A DNA stretch of 64,000 nucleotides from Glandiceps talaboti (Eukaryota; Hemichordata; Enteropneusta; Spengelidae), in NCBI RefSeq assembly GCF_964340395.1, contig NC_135549.1, positions 8,258,342 to 8,322,341 on the forward strand, in the 5' to 3' direction. Each line of letters starts with the position of its first letter. Positions within the stretch are counted from its first letter, which is position 1. The notes under the pieces were generated by a model. The model did not search any database, had not been told where the DNA came from, and was given only the letters and a program-made list of their open reading frames with translations. The translations under genes and the position numbers were made by a program. This document shows, one piece after another, positions 48,701 through 59,973 of this stretch.

Positions 48701-49679
48701 AACATTAACACGTATATAAATATCAGCCCACACAAGTTTCACCTGGTACTAGTGGTATGAGGAAATTGAACACAATCCATGTACTTTGTACACATTTGTC
48801 ACTACACCAAACAAACGGTGAGTAATTTATGATATTATAATCATTATAATTATGAGTCATACTCACACTTGCAGAACCCTAATCATTGTTTGTTCATTGG
48901 AGTACTTTATAAGGTTTACTCTAATTGGCTCGACAAAATGGAAAAAGTACATATGTTATCAGTAAGAATTTCAATGTAATGACTTGAAGTTGACCGTGGA
49001 TGTGATGTACAGTTGCTGGAATACCACTTTCAAGCTTTGATAATGTTGCCAACTGATTTAAAATTATAATAAACGATGGTGGATGGATGATGTGGTGCCC
49101 TGCAATCTCACATGGCCATGGTTATGTAATCTGTCTGTTCTAAAGATCACTACACATAATCCCTGACCGCTGTATGCAAATATGATTATCTTCAATGACA
49201 CAAAACAAAAATGTATACAATATACAGGTAGTAACGGTACTATGGATTAGAATATACACTTTAGTTCCAAATACACAAAATTTGGCGAATATTCATTATC
49301 ATGCGGTCTTTATCAATTTACAAAACCATAGACATTCCCATTACATTTGAAATAACACCTCAGGTACTAAAGAAGTGTAGTGTGCTAGAAGGAGCTAGGA
49401 GTAAGTCGGAACTCGATTCCGGCAACGTCCATTTCCTTGTTGTTGTTTTTGTTTAGGGACATTGCCAGAAAGGGCTGTCGTACACCGCTTTACAAGCAGA
49501 ACCACCCCAAGATTAGTCTCGGTCACTTGACAAGGAGTCAAATATTTGGTCACTTTCTCGCCCCCTCTACGTTCTCGTACGATCGTGCGTACACTGGGGG
49601 TGCTCTGCGCACTGCGGCCCGCGGGGGTGTGTAAATCTGCGTCGGGGATGTAAATGTAAAATCTGACACCATCACTTAC
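45702..49679. other. Probable 5' intron of the SLC46-like gene
   Basis: There is a good acceptor at 45702-45703 and a good donor at 49671-49679, consistent with one ~4-kb intron. No convincing exon lies between; the open frames here lack domain signal. Confidence 0.35.
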
Positions 49680-49760
49680 CAGAACAGAACCCAATCAGCT
49701 ACGTTGTCCTCTTCTACGTTATGAACCAAACAAAAAAGTATAAAATCTGTCGGCGAACAC
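49680..49760 (-). other. Candidate non-coding first exon of the SLC46-like gene
   Basis: A strong donor (TTCTG/GTAAGTGATG) follows ~80 nt without an ATG, next to a locally GC- and CpG-richer stretch (49550-49650). This is inference from splice signal and composition only. Confidence 0.25.
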
Positions 49761-49990
49761 GAGCTGGGCGGACAGGTCAACTGGCTGAAACACTAGTAAT
49801 ACGATGATAGTGTGTTTCACTAAGTCATGTGACTATGGGTCACCTGATCTTTGAATGTGCGCTAGATTTAAATCCTCGCATATAATTATTTCAATAGTAA
49901 ACAGACCATATATAAATATGTACATGGTTATACATGAGTTTAAAATGACATTTCATTTACCGATGCATATTTATTTATTTGTGTGTGTGT

Positions 49991-50038
49991 GTGTTTGTTT
50001 GTTTGTTTGTTTGTTTGTTTGTTTGTTTGTTTGTTTGT
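49991..50038. repeat. (GTTT)n microsatellite
   Basis: A tetranucleotide tract preceded by a short (GT)n. Confidence 0.95.
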
Positions 50039-50059
50039 AACACGGTTCCTGGGCTCCAT

Positions 50060-50219
50060 TAGTCTTGCTGCTAGACGTTCGTGGTTCGGGCTTTCTTTCT
50101 ATAAGCGAACGAAGTTCGCAGTGACGTGAGGCTTGCCCGAATGTTCCATCCTCGATAGCGATGTTCGGGCGTGTGTCGTATTCTATCGGAAGAACATCCG
50201 AGGTCTAGCAGATAGACTA
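50060..50219. mobile_element. Fold-back element with 9-bp target duplication
   Basis: Inverted ends TAGTCTTGCTGCTAGAC / GTCTAGCAGATAGACTA are flanked by a perfect direct repeat GGGCTCCAT (50051-50059 and 50220-50228). A 9-bp duplication is typical of Mutator-like elements, among others. No coding capacity. Confidence 0.8.
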
Positions 50220-50228
50220 GGGCTCCAT

Positions 50229-51744
50229 ATGCAATAACTTGTAACTGTGTTTGTATAAATATTAAATGGTGAAATAGCAAATTTAACAACAGTACATTGC
50301 TAACATACATAAAAACAATGCTTTTTGCAAAATTGCTATTATTCATAATCAATGAATGTGGTGTGGCATTGCTTGCTATTAATGTCTGTTTGTTTGTGAG
50401 TGTTAATCTTGTTTCCCTTTATTTGTTGTCATATTTGTAAACAAAACAACACATCAAGCCAAAGGGAGAGAGCTCTTGAGCCTGTGATAAGCAGACATGT
50501 TATGACGTTGCTATGTCATGTATGCTGTACGTAGTAACGGTTACCCTGACTGTCGCCGCTGGATTCTTTGCCGGGGGGGGGGGGGGGACACTACTCCCCT
50601 TATTTGTATACGTATATATGCCACCCTTTGAAGTACGTTTTTTACATACTCGTTTGGTCTAAAATTGGGTCTGCGTTTTTCGAGCTGAAGTAAGAGTCTA
50701 AAACGGGGTCCACTTTGCATCATTTTCGATTTTGCTTGGTGTAAAATGTGGTCCATCATTTGTCCTTAAACACATCATAACCGTGCCATTAATTGTCCCA
50801 AAGTGTTGCCTCCTAAGGAAAGTGTATTTTGTCTAAACGTTCATCTTTTAAAAACTTGTAATGGTCTAAAATGGGTTATTGATTTTTTGGTCAAATTGGG
50901 TCTAAAATGGGGCATACGGTTTCCAGCACTGACCACACATCCCTACCAGAGCTGGCCACTGGTCCCCCCCCCCATGCTCTGCCTACGAGACATCCCCAAG
51001 CTAAAGTGGTCTCGTAGAAGAGCCTTCAGCAATGAGAATCTGGATAACCGAGAATACGTATACCTATCCTGCACCCTTTTGCTCTGTAACAGTAAATTCC
51101 ACCCTATTGTCAACGAACCTGGTATATATACAATGGTCCCGTTAATGGTTTTGCACTTGCCCTTTATGTAATTATAACATTTTACTTAGTAAGTGTACAA
51201 TAATTATCTCAAATAAAATAATTTTCCCAGCCTCCATAACAGTGACTCGGACTCCTCCAAGTCCAGTGATACACAAAATATTTTCATGAACATATACAAC
51301 GTACACACATTCGCCCAGTGCTAAAAACACAATGACCAACTCAGAGATTGTACCCAAATACTGACTTTACTGTTTAAAGTGATAAATAGTTAACCCCTTG
51401 TAGTCAGGGATCAAAGCAAGAATATATCACAATCAATTACTGTATATACATACCTTACATTTAAAATTAACATTAAGTTCATAAATTTTCACAAAAGTTC
51501 AAGGTTTCCATGCCTCCACTGGTTGAATCACAAGAGGTTGTAGCCATTTTAAATAAGTCGCTCTCTAAAAATTAAAAATTACTCAGTTGGCAATAAAATG
51601 ATTACTCATGATGATTCAAATACACCATAATCAATATTTCGCTATTTACAAGACACTTTCCGACTACTTCAATTTTTATTTGTACAAAAAACCTTCAATT
51701 AGCGTTATAGGAGACTAATGCTAGACATAACAATTTGTATTGTG
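50229..51744. other. Intergenic, with G-run and unclassified repeat
   Basis: A G-homopolymer lies at 50574-50587, and a stretch at about 50640-50930 has recurring 'gtctaaaa.ggg' motifs suggestive of a degenerate internal repeat. No gene supported. Confidence 0.4.
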
Positions 51745-52340
51745 TTTAATTCTTTTTGAATGTTCACTCCATCGACTACATATTTCTGCTATATTCTTTG
51801 ACAAAGACATCAGTTTGGCTGTTGTTAAGGACGTGGTCTCGGTTACTGGGCTTAATTGTGTTCACTTTTGACAAACCCATTCCCTTGACTACCTGTGACT
51901 GTTGCTATCTTTGAACAAGACAACACAGTATGGCTAGCTGTAGTTGATATTTCGGTCTTGATTAGGCGTATACGTGTTCATTTTTGGAATGCTCATTCCT
52001 CGACTACCTGTCACTTGCTATCTATGAAAAATACTTGGTTTGATATGATACTATGTTTGATAAAATACAAGGTATAAAAATCACTAAGGATAGCAACATA
52101 AAAGGAGTTTTTTTTCCAAAAACACTTATTTCAAATGTGGTCCTCGTAAGGAAATTCAAGATAAAGCATATCAACAAAGGTACAGAAAAATGTATATCTA
52201 ATTGTCAACGACATTTTGGTGTTGTTATAGGCATGGTCTTGGTAACTAGGCATATTTTTGTCTTGGTCGCTAAGTATTTTTGCATTCAATCTAGAATGTT
52301 CATGAATATGACTAGTAAACCCTGTTGCATTTGTGAAATA
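51745..52340. repeat. Degenerate ~120-bp tandem repeat
   Basis: Recurring 'ggctgttgttaaggacgtggtctcggttact' (51810), 'gctagctgtagttgatatttcggtcttgatt' (51930) and 'ggtgttgttataggcatggtcttggtaact' (52217) alternate with 'gttcac...ttg/cgactac.tgt'. Confidence 0.5.
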
Positions 52341-52799
52341 CTTTTGAAAATATATTGTTGAAAGGGGCATGGCAGCTGCTAGTCAGATTGTGCTAATCAC
52401 TCTGAAGGTATTCTCTTGACAGCGCGCCCGTGTCGTTAATTTTGCAAAAGATCTACAGTTTTCCTGTAGCTCTATGCATATGTTATGGTTGTCCCAACTT
52501 GAAGTGCCATTTGGGCCCTGGACCCTAATAACCCCTTTCCCACCAAACCTATTCAAAGTTGCTCCAATTTTGAGATCTTTTGATGTGCAATTCATATACA
52601 AAAATGTAACATTGCACGTTAATGTTAAGGTTAACATTATAAAAATGATTCACCCCTTCTTTTTACATGACCCCTCATGTATACATTATCTGGTCATATT
52701 TATAGTATTCTCATGAAGGGTGAGTTGCACACTCTCGCCGACGAAATCAGAGGGAGAATACAAAGTTATTATTGTTACAGTTGGCACAAATAAAGTGAA

Positions 52800-53216
52800 G
52801 CACTCTCACAAACCAGAGCTGTTATTTCTTCCGCGAACTTCGAAATAACCTGTTGACGGCTCATTTTGCATGGTGCCGTAAAAGAGGCCGTGGTTTACGA
52901 CCATGAAAGTGAAGAGGTCGCTTATGGAGGGGGTCTGTGTTATACGATTCACAGAACAGGACCTAAATACGACTGTACACGTACAGTATTCTTTTAAAAA
53001 AGTACTGATACTACCTAATATGATCTGTATGATAAAACATATCACGTAACAGAAATAAACACAGTATATAAATCCATACTCAGCATGTGGAATGAGGAAT
53101 AGTTACAAGATTTGTTACATCTCTAGATATTGTTAAAACTCAAGCTTGCCGTTTCTTTTTTCTCATAGTTACAAATAATCTTGTTACTCTCTTTCATCCT
53201 TTGCTATCCCAGTTTG
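52800..53216. other. 3' flank of the CUB/EGF gene with a dispersed-repeat piece
   Basis: Positions 52840-52910 match 24715-24790 and 23865-23900 around 'gccgtaaaagaggccgtggttt'. No canonical minus-strand AATAAA was found near the stop at 53217. Confidence 0.45.
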
Positions 53217-56200
53217 CTATCTTTCTATCGTATCACTGTTGTTTCCAACGTGATTGTCAATATTGTTCGAATTGTTTTCCAATTCTGAGTATGAAATCGT
53301 TGCCGGTATTTCATTGCCTGAATTATGAGGACTCCGTTGGGTATCATAGTTTCCATCATTCAACAATACGGTCGTTCGAAGCGATTTAGTGGCTGTCTCG
53401 TACGTCGGTGGCGGTGTGTCATCCCCGTCGATTTCATCGTAATTCTGCTGATTATCTACAGAATCCCTGCTCCCTGTCCTGACTGCTACGTTGTAATCAG
53501 GTGGGAGGTCATTTGACACTTCGTTGAGAGTCACACTTTGAACAGGAGGTGCTTGGTATGCATTCGATGCATGTTGCCTTCTTTGATTCTTCTTTGCCAT
53601 ACATGCACAACAGACGCAGCAAGCAATAAGTGCAAAGGAGATAACAGCTATTGGTAGAATTATGGGCAGAAGATCATTTGCTTTCCCCGAATAATTATTG
53701 CCATCACCATATCCTGAAAACGACAACAAAGTGGGCTATCAAACAAGAGATCAATGATCCTTCTAAGTGTAATCAACTTTCGTCCTTAGCACAAGTTTAG
53801 TCTTTTCATCATTTCAAAAAAAAATTTAAAAAAATTGGCATTTTTTCATAATTATAATTGCTCTAACCATCTGTAAATATATTATAGTGAAATACATTTC
53901 GGTTAGATGTAAATACCTACATATATGAGAGGGTAGGGAGATACACAGACAGAGAGATCTAGTCAGACAGACAGACAGACAGACAGACAGACATACATAC
54001 ATACATACATACATACATACATACATACATACATACATACATACATACATACATACATACAGAGACAGACAGACAGACAGACAGACAGACCGATAGTATG
54101 CAAGATACGACATTCATGCCACGCTATCAGCTAGAAACATGCCTAGGATGATAAGCGACGTACCTTACAGTCTAACAGACATAATGACAGTCTCAGACAG
54201 ACATTGAATAATGGATGACACTATATAACTTATTAATTTTGAACTGCAATCAACGATTTCGGCTTACTAAGACACAAATTTAAAAAAAAAAACTATTGTT
54301 GCGATATATGTCACTTTTTAAGCTATTGACTGGATGTATTCACTGCAGCGGCGTGGCATTTCTGATGACTCCCATGATCTTGCAGTGTGTTTGGGAGACA
54401 TCCAGTTTTTTACACTATCCGCTCAACAGAGGGATCAATACCCAATTGTAATGTGTAATCTACCATATCAAACAACACAAGTTCTAGTTTGTGATTATCT
54501 TAGCAAGCCGAAACCTTGGTTACCGCTGTAACAATTGTCAGGGCAAAGCAGAGAGAAGCAATGCACTATAAACACTAAACAATTAAGAAAATTTCAAGAA
54601 AAGAATGAATAAAAGAACAGGAAAAGTAAAAAAGATATTAAGACTAATTACTAAATTAAAAAAAATATTGTGCAGATTCTAAATTATCAAGTCTTTAGTC
54701 TAGTGCACTTTTTAAAATCAAATCTTTGTGTCTTCTCTTTTAAATTATTGAAAATGTATCATAATGTCTTTCAACGGACACTCTAATTCTATGTCAATTT
54801 ATATCGAGGAACTGATCAAGAATTGTACCTTACCTTCTTCACATGTATCGCCATAAAAATTTGGCTTACAACTACAATAGTTGGAATAACTACACGTTCC
54901 TCCATTCTTACAGGGTGGGTCACATTCTGAAAACAAGAGATGCTTTGTTTGTTTGTTTGTTTGTTTGTTTGTTTGTTTGTTTGTTTGTTTGTTTCAGGTA
55001 CAAAAATTGCCAATTTAACTTTACATGCAAACCTAACAAAACGTAGTATGACACTGATGATTCCTGTGCTCGGGCTTGATCTCCATCCACACTATGCAGA
55101 GATTTAAACTGAATGTCTAAGGCAGAGTAATTAGATTTCCGTTTCTACGCACAATAATCATTGGAATGCAAAATTCGTAGCTGTAGCTATCATATATGAT
55201 ATACCTCTTAATTGGCAAATAGGTGTGCCAAACTATAAGAAATCTGAAATCTGAATCTTTTGACGTTACAATGTCAGTTCTAGTATAAAGTAAATTGTTG
55301 CATAAAACCTTCAATGCATTGGGTAATCATTTATGACTGGATTACGTCTCAAACACCCAAATGCCAAACACTTGTGGCAAAGAATGTATATGTATTTCTT
55401 ATACAGAAGGCTAGAAACGGACAGATATTCATGCATAACAATAGAATACCACTCACCATATTCAAGCTCACATAAGTCACCGTGCCGGTTGGTTTGGCCA
55501 CAATCACATGCATATTGAATGCATTTTCCCCCATTTAGGCAAGAGAATGGACATCCTAGAAAGGAAACCCACATTTTGTTATTTTGTTAACACTGAGCAA
55601 CCATCGTTTATAAACTGATGTACACAATCCTAAGCCCCTGTAACATAACCTAAGTAGCATTTCCATAGTGTAAGAAAATATACTTTCAGTGGCATAGTAC
55701 TACATGTAGTTACAGTTTTTAGGAATGTTTTCATGTACACTCAAAATTATATTTATTTTGATTTATTCACCACGCCGCCATCTAGTGGTGAACAGTAATT
55801 TTCGCCGTTTGTCCTGAGGAAGGCAACAGTCACATTGCCGAAACGTAGACATGAACAAAAGTAACTTGGTTGTGTATCAGAGAACATCTAACTATATTGT
55901 TCCAACCTTATAAACTTGTTATTGAGATATATCTTGGTTACCATCTACTCCACAGAATTGTTTATGGAACTTTACCTCTTGTATCCTCTTTTAATTCTCA
56001 TTTACTTCTCATGAATTGTCCAACTGGTATATCCAGCCCATACCATAGTACCATACCATCTATCCCAGAGGTTTTTTTTCACTTTTTGATAGTCACACGT
56101 ACAAATATACAGTCATACACTCAATAAAAGACACTTTGATGTGTAGGAAATTTTGCTAAAAGAAGTTTTGTTTTGTTTGTTTGTTTGTTTGTTTGTTTGT

Positions 56201-59200
56201 TTGTTTGTTTAAATAAGGAAAGGAAATTATAATAATACCTTCAACTTTGTATTCACATTTATCGCCTTTATATCCATGCTTACAGCTACAGTACACACCA
56301 GGATATGATAAACTGCAAGACCAGGCATCGTTATAACATGGAAACGGATACTCACAAGTTACTATATTATAACGAAAGAAAGCACGTGAAAGTATATGTT
56401 AGGAATTGTCTTATAAAGACCAGTAACGTCTCAATTCTTCATAAGCGTTTATCAAAAACTCGAAAGAAACAAGCATCGGAAAAACAAAGAGCACAGCAAC
56501 TCACTCGGAAGGCTACAATTCAAAGAAGGGTGTACTTCGTCTGAGTTATCACCACAGTGGTTATATCCATCACATACAGCTGATGTACCAATGCACATGT
56601 TGTTTGAAGCACATTTATAGTAGCCGATGGGGCATGGACCTAAAATGGAACAAATAATTAAAAAAAGACAAACTCAAACATGTTTATTGAACACCATACC
56701 AAGGCCAGGTAGGGCTATGACTTGTCCTCACTGGTTTCACCAGTTCGCATGGTATAATGAGGGTTTATCTTGTGTAACTCGCTCCGTCATATCAATTCGC
56801 CTCAGAGTCACATGTCGAGTGGTTTGTCTTAATATATGAGGAAGCATGGCGCACAGTAGATGCGCCTCAGAGGATACTGGGAAAATGATGTCACTATAGT
56901 CTTCGCCTAGTCAGCTGTTGGCTTGTGAACATGCCGGAACGGTTGTGCAAGTAATACACATCTAACTGTATCAAAGTAAGCTATGTGTTAGATATCAAAA
57001 TACATCAAAAAGGTTCACCAACTATTATTATAGTAAATATTTTAGTTTGCCTAAATGGAGATTCAGAACAAACAAAACTGCACGAACCCGATGTTGTGAT
57101 GAAAGATACGTATGAAATTGGTACACTCTGGGACTCATTCATTCTCAAACTATAGTAGAGATACTCTGATTGTCGAGTAAATACTGTCGTTACATTTGGC
57201 ACAGAAGTCCACCGTTGTATCAATGGCGATTCTGACGTCAGTCCATCTCGAACTTCCATGATGATGTCACCAGTTTCTGTGGATAAAAGTTAATAGAAGC
57301 AGATCCATGGTAATTTTTTTGCGACGAAGGTGGTAAGATCAGTGATAATCATGTAGATAGCACAGACATACACATATATAATGTAAGTATTTATTTTGAC
57401 TATATACATGGAAATTAAGTATTCATGTGTAATAAAGAACTTGCCTTCGTGAAAAGGACCGATTACTAACGCTATGCGATGTCCTGGTGCTGCCTTTATA
57501 ACATCAATATCAACTGAAGTTAAATTTTCTGTTCTCCAAGGATGAAGCAGATACGGTTTGTCGTAAAAATCCCTGCCGTAACTATCTATATAACCTGAAA
57601 CACAAATGCACAATCGATAAATTAACGTCGAATGCGTCTCGTATATGAAATCCAAGGGAGCCTTGAATATAAGGTGGGGGGGGGGGGGGGGGCTAAGCTG
57701 GCCTGTATGGTGGGTTGAATTGTTAATTATCTTCAGCAATTAAGCTATATCTTTGGAATGCACGCTTCAAATTCCATTTTAGCACATACATCAACGATGA
57801 GAAAGCACTGTTGGTATAGTTTTTTTTTATTTTAATGGATAATTTGCATAATTATTGATTTTCGGTAATTAAACAAAGGCTATATCTTAATTAAGAATGC
57901 CAACATCAAATTTCATTTAACTTGATACATTCATTAACCATAACAAATCATACGTTGTTGATGTAGTTGCCCCTGTAGTTTTTAATTGCGATGTGTAATA
58001 TCCACAAGTATAATCATTTCGATAATTGGGCAATATCTTTAGAATGCAATCGTTAAATTTCAGATTATTCGGTACAGCATTGGTGGTAAAGACGTGCATG
58101 CAACTTATAAGCTCAATGGTTAATTTGCATAATTAATGATTTTTTGATAATTAGGCAATATGTTAACTATGCAAGCTTAAAACTTCATACAGTTTCGTAT
58201 CATTAATTTTCCAATTAATTAATTCAAGTATACTTATATATAGTTCAGAATTTTGCATTCCAACAATGTGCGTGGGCCCAAAAATCTACGGTTTTGCCCT
58301 TACGGGAGGCATTCACTATAAATCTTGTTATTCTTGACTGAAAATAGCATAACATGTAAATAATCGAGACAAACACTACAGTTATATATTTACCTGTTTC
58401 ATACCAATTTGAACTGTCAGCATCCCGAGGAATACTGGAATATTTTGCTTTGAATCCAGGAAGTTTGAACAAATTTGTTTGTGTTATTTCGAATCTGACA
58501 ACAATTGTATTAGTTGTTGATCTATGAAAAATCGGAAGAAATGATGCACAGTATCCTTCCAGTGTATGATCTGTAACGTTCTCGTCCCTTTCGTAAATCT
58601 GTAGAAAAAGGTAGATTGCACTTACCATTCATTTCATCATTACATTTAGATATATGATCACACACAGCCAGACGCAAGGACACACTCACACACACACACA
58701 CACACACACATACACATACATAGTCACACATACATACATACATACATACATACATACATACATACATACATACATACATACATACATACATACATACATA
58801 CATACATACATACATACATACATACATACATACATACAGTCATAAACATAAAAACATACATACATTTTTCCCTCTTGATAGCATACACACTCGAAATGAT
58901 AACAGACTAAAACCCTACCCAGAGATGTTCTCTACAATAGTATTGGTAGCTGAACATATAATGTGAGATGCAATCTGAAAATTCCAGCTTAACATTTCCA
59001 CCATTCTTATTAGTTATTATGTATGTACAATTGTACGGACCATCTGGATAGGGCTGTGGGAAATTTGGTGACTGAATGTATCCTCCGATTTCAGCATCAA
59101 AATAATGTGTTCCACACTCTGTAAGTAATATAATTTATAAAACACATGCAAATAGATCAAAGGTCAGGTTGCGTTAGCAGGTTATCATAATTGCTTTGAT

Positions 59201-59973
59201 TTTGTAATATCAGCATTGCTATAACGACATCAAAGGAGAATACAAACTGAGTTCATATCATAACCTTAATGAAGTATACATGGCAAAAAAAGAGCGCCAA
59301 AAGACCGTATGGAGCACATGTACATTTCTGAGGCCTAATAACAAAAATTGTTTGGTTCCGGTTACCCGACCTAACCTAGTTTTGCACGCCGACATTAAAA
59401 CATTTTTTTACGTACTTGTGGAAAAAAATAATAACATCTTGAAAATAGTGAAGTCTCGCAAGAAACATTGGATGCGGAAACTGAAATCAATTTAAAAAGA
59501 CAATATAAAACTGTTCTTCCAATCTGTAATGGCTGTACATCTGATGGGAAGAAACCAATAACACAGAAACCATATGGAAAATAACAGAAAACATAACTAC
59601 CTGAGCTCTAGACACTCATATATGATTTTTTTTTAATTTACCTACCCGACATACTATAAAATTGTTTTTTTTTTTAAGCCTGATGATTCAAACCAATTTT
59701 ATTTGTGATTATACATATAACATGTAACGAGAGCGTTCGCATATGCTACACATACATGTTTTCCGGCGAACGCTCCCTTTACATGTTATAGGTATAAATT
59801 ATAATCACACAAATTGGTTTGAATGTTCGTAACGTAATTTCGTGTATCAAAATTAACTCAAATAGTTTGTTACACTCACCGTAGCCGTGTATAGTTTTCA
59901 ATGACGCAATGGCGAGTACTAAATAAAAAACCCTCGACATAGTAGAAGGTGACTCGTTGTAATACGTTTGCAT
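53217..59973 (-). CDS. Single-pass receptor-like protein: CUB-CUB-LDLa-EGF-EGF-EGF-TM with PPxY tail
   Basis: Ten exons (59973-59880, 59118-58919, 58598-58394, 57594-57445, 57276-57088, 56639-56505, 56361-56239, 55555-55457, 54926-54834, 53713-53217) give about 594 residues. A signal peptide (second Met, MSRVFYLVLAIASLKTIHG) is followed by CUB 1 (ECGTHYFDAEIGGYIQSPNF ... GFKAKY), a Cys-poor CUB 2, an LDL-receptor class A module (VCDGYNHCGDNSDE, calcium site), and three EGF modules (the last PPCKNGGTCSYSNYCSCKPN). Then come one membrane helix (DLLPIILPIAVISFALIACC), a Cys-rich juxtamembrane stretch and a ~140-residue tail with LPPDYN and PPPTYET. These are PPxY motifs that bind WW domains, for example of Nedd4-type ligases. 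Most module borders are phase 1-1, as in shuffled extracellular exons. One intron uses a GC donor (57444-57443), and the donor at 57087 is non-consensus. I know no vertebrate protein with this exact order; ligand unknown. Confidence 0.85.
53960..54092. repeat. (CAGA)n-(CATA)n-(CAGA)n microsatellite
   Basis: A compound tetranucleotide tract in the intron before the last exon of the CUB/EGF gene. Confidence 0.95.
54093..54833. other. Intron of the CUB/EGF gene
   Basis: Unique AT-rich sequence, plus a one-arm fragment of the 42514 fold-back family near 54159. Confidence 0.45.
54944..54993. repeat. (GTTT)n microsatellite
   Basis: A tetranucleotide tract in a CUB/EGF gene intron. A similar one lies at 56165-56210. 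Confidence 0.95.
55290..55390. repeat. Degraded end of the 'CTTAGCATTTGGGTG' family
   Basis: 'gtaaattgttgcataaaac', 'ctcaaacacccaaatgc' and 'cttgtggcaaaga' follow the order of the right terminal repeat of 21893-23430. Confidence 0.5.
55556..56238. other. Intron of the CUB/EGF gene with a conserved-looking hairpin
   Basis: At 55813-55846, CCTGAGGAAGGCAACAG pairs through GGCAA/TTGCC and is followed by GAAACG, resembling the tail hairpin of some retroelements. Otherwise unremarkable. Confidence 0.35.
56640..57087. other. Intron of the CUB/EGF gene
   Basis: No repeat or exon recognised. Confidence 0.4.
57661..58340. repeat. Diverged copies of dispersed repeats R2 and R3
   Basis: From 57720 to 58215, 'aatttgcataattaatgattttcggtaatt' and 'agaatgcacgcttcaaattc' recur two to three times, as at 6816-7500. 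Positions 58286-58312 ('gttttgcccttacgggaggcattcac') match the R3 piece at 7664-7690. The order R2 then R3 is the same at both places, so they may be one longer element. G-run at 57675-57692. Confidence 0.65.
58688..58838. repeat. (CA)n-(CATA)n microsatellite
   Basis: Between the two exons that encode CUB 1. Confidence 0.95.
59119..59879. other. First intron of the CUB/EGF gene
   Basis: It contains a fold-back element at 59687-59823 and otherwise nothing recognised. Confidence 0.5.
59687..59823. mobile_element. Small fold-back element
   Basis: Inverted arms ATTCAAACCAATTTTATTTG ... GAGCGTTCGC and GCGAACGCTC ... CAAATTGGTTTGAAT. No clear target duplication. Confidence 0.65.
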
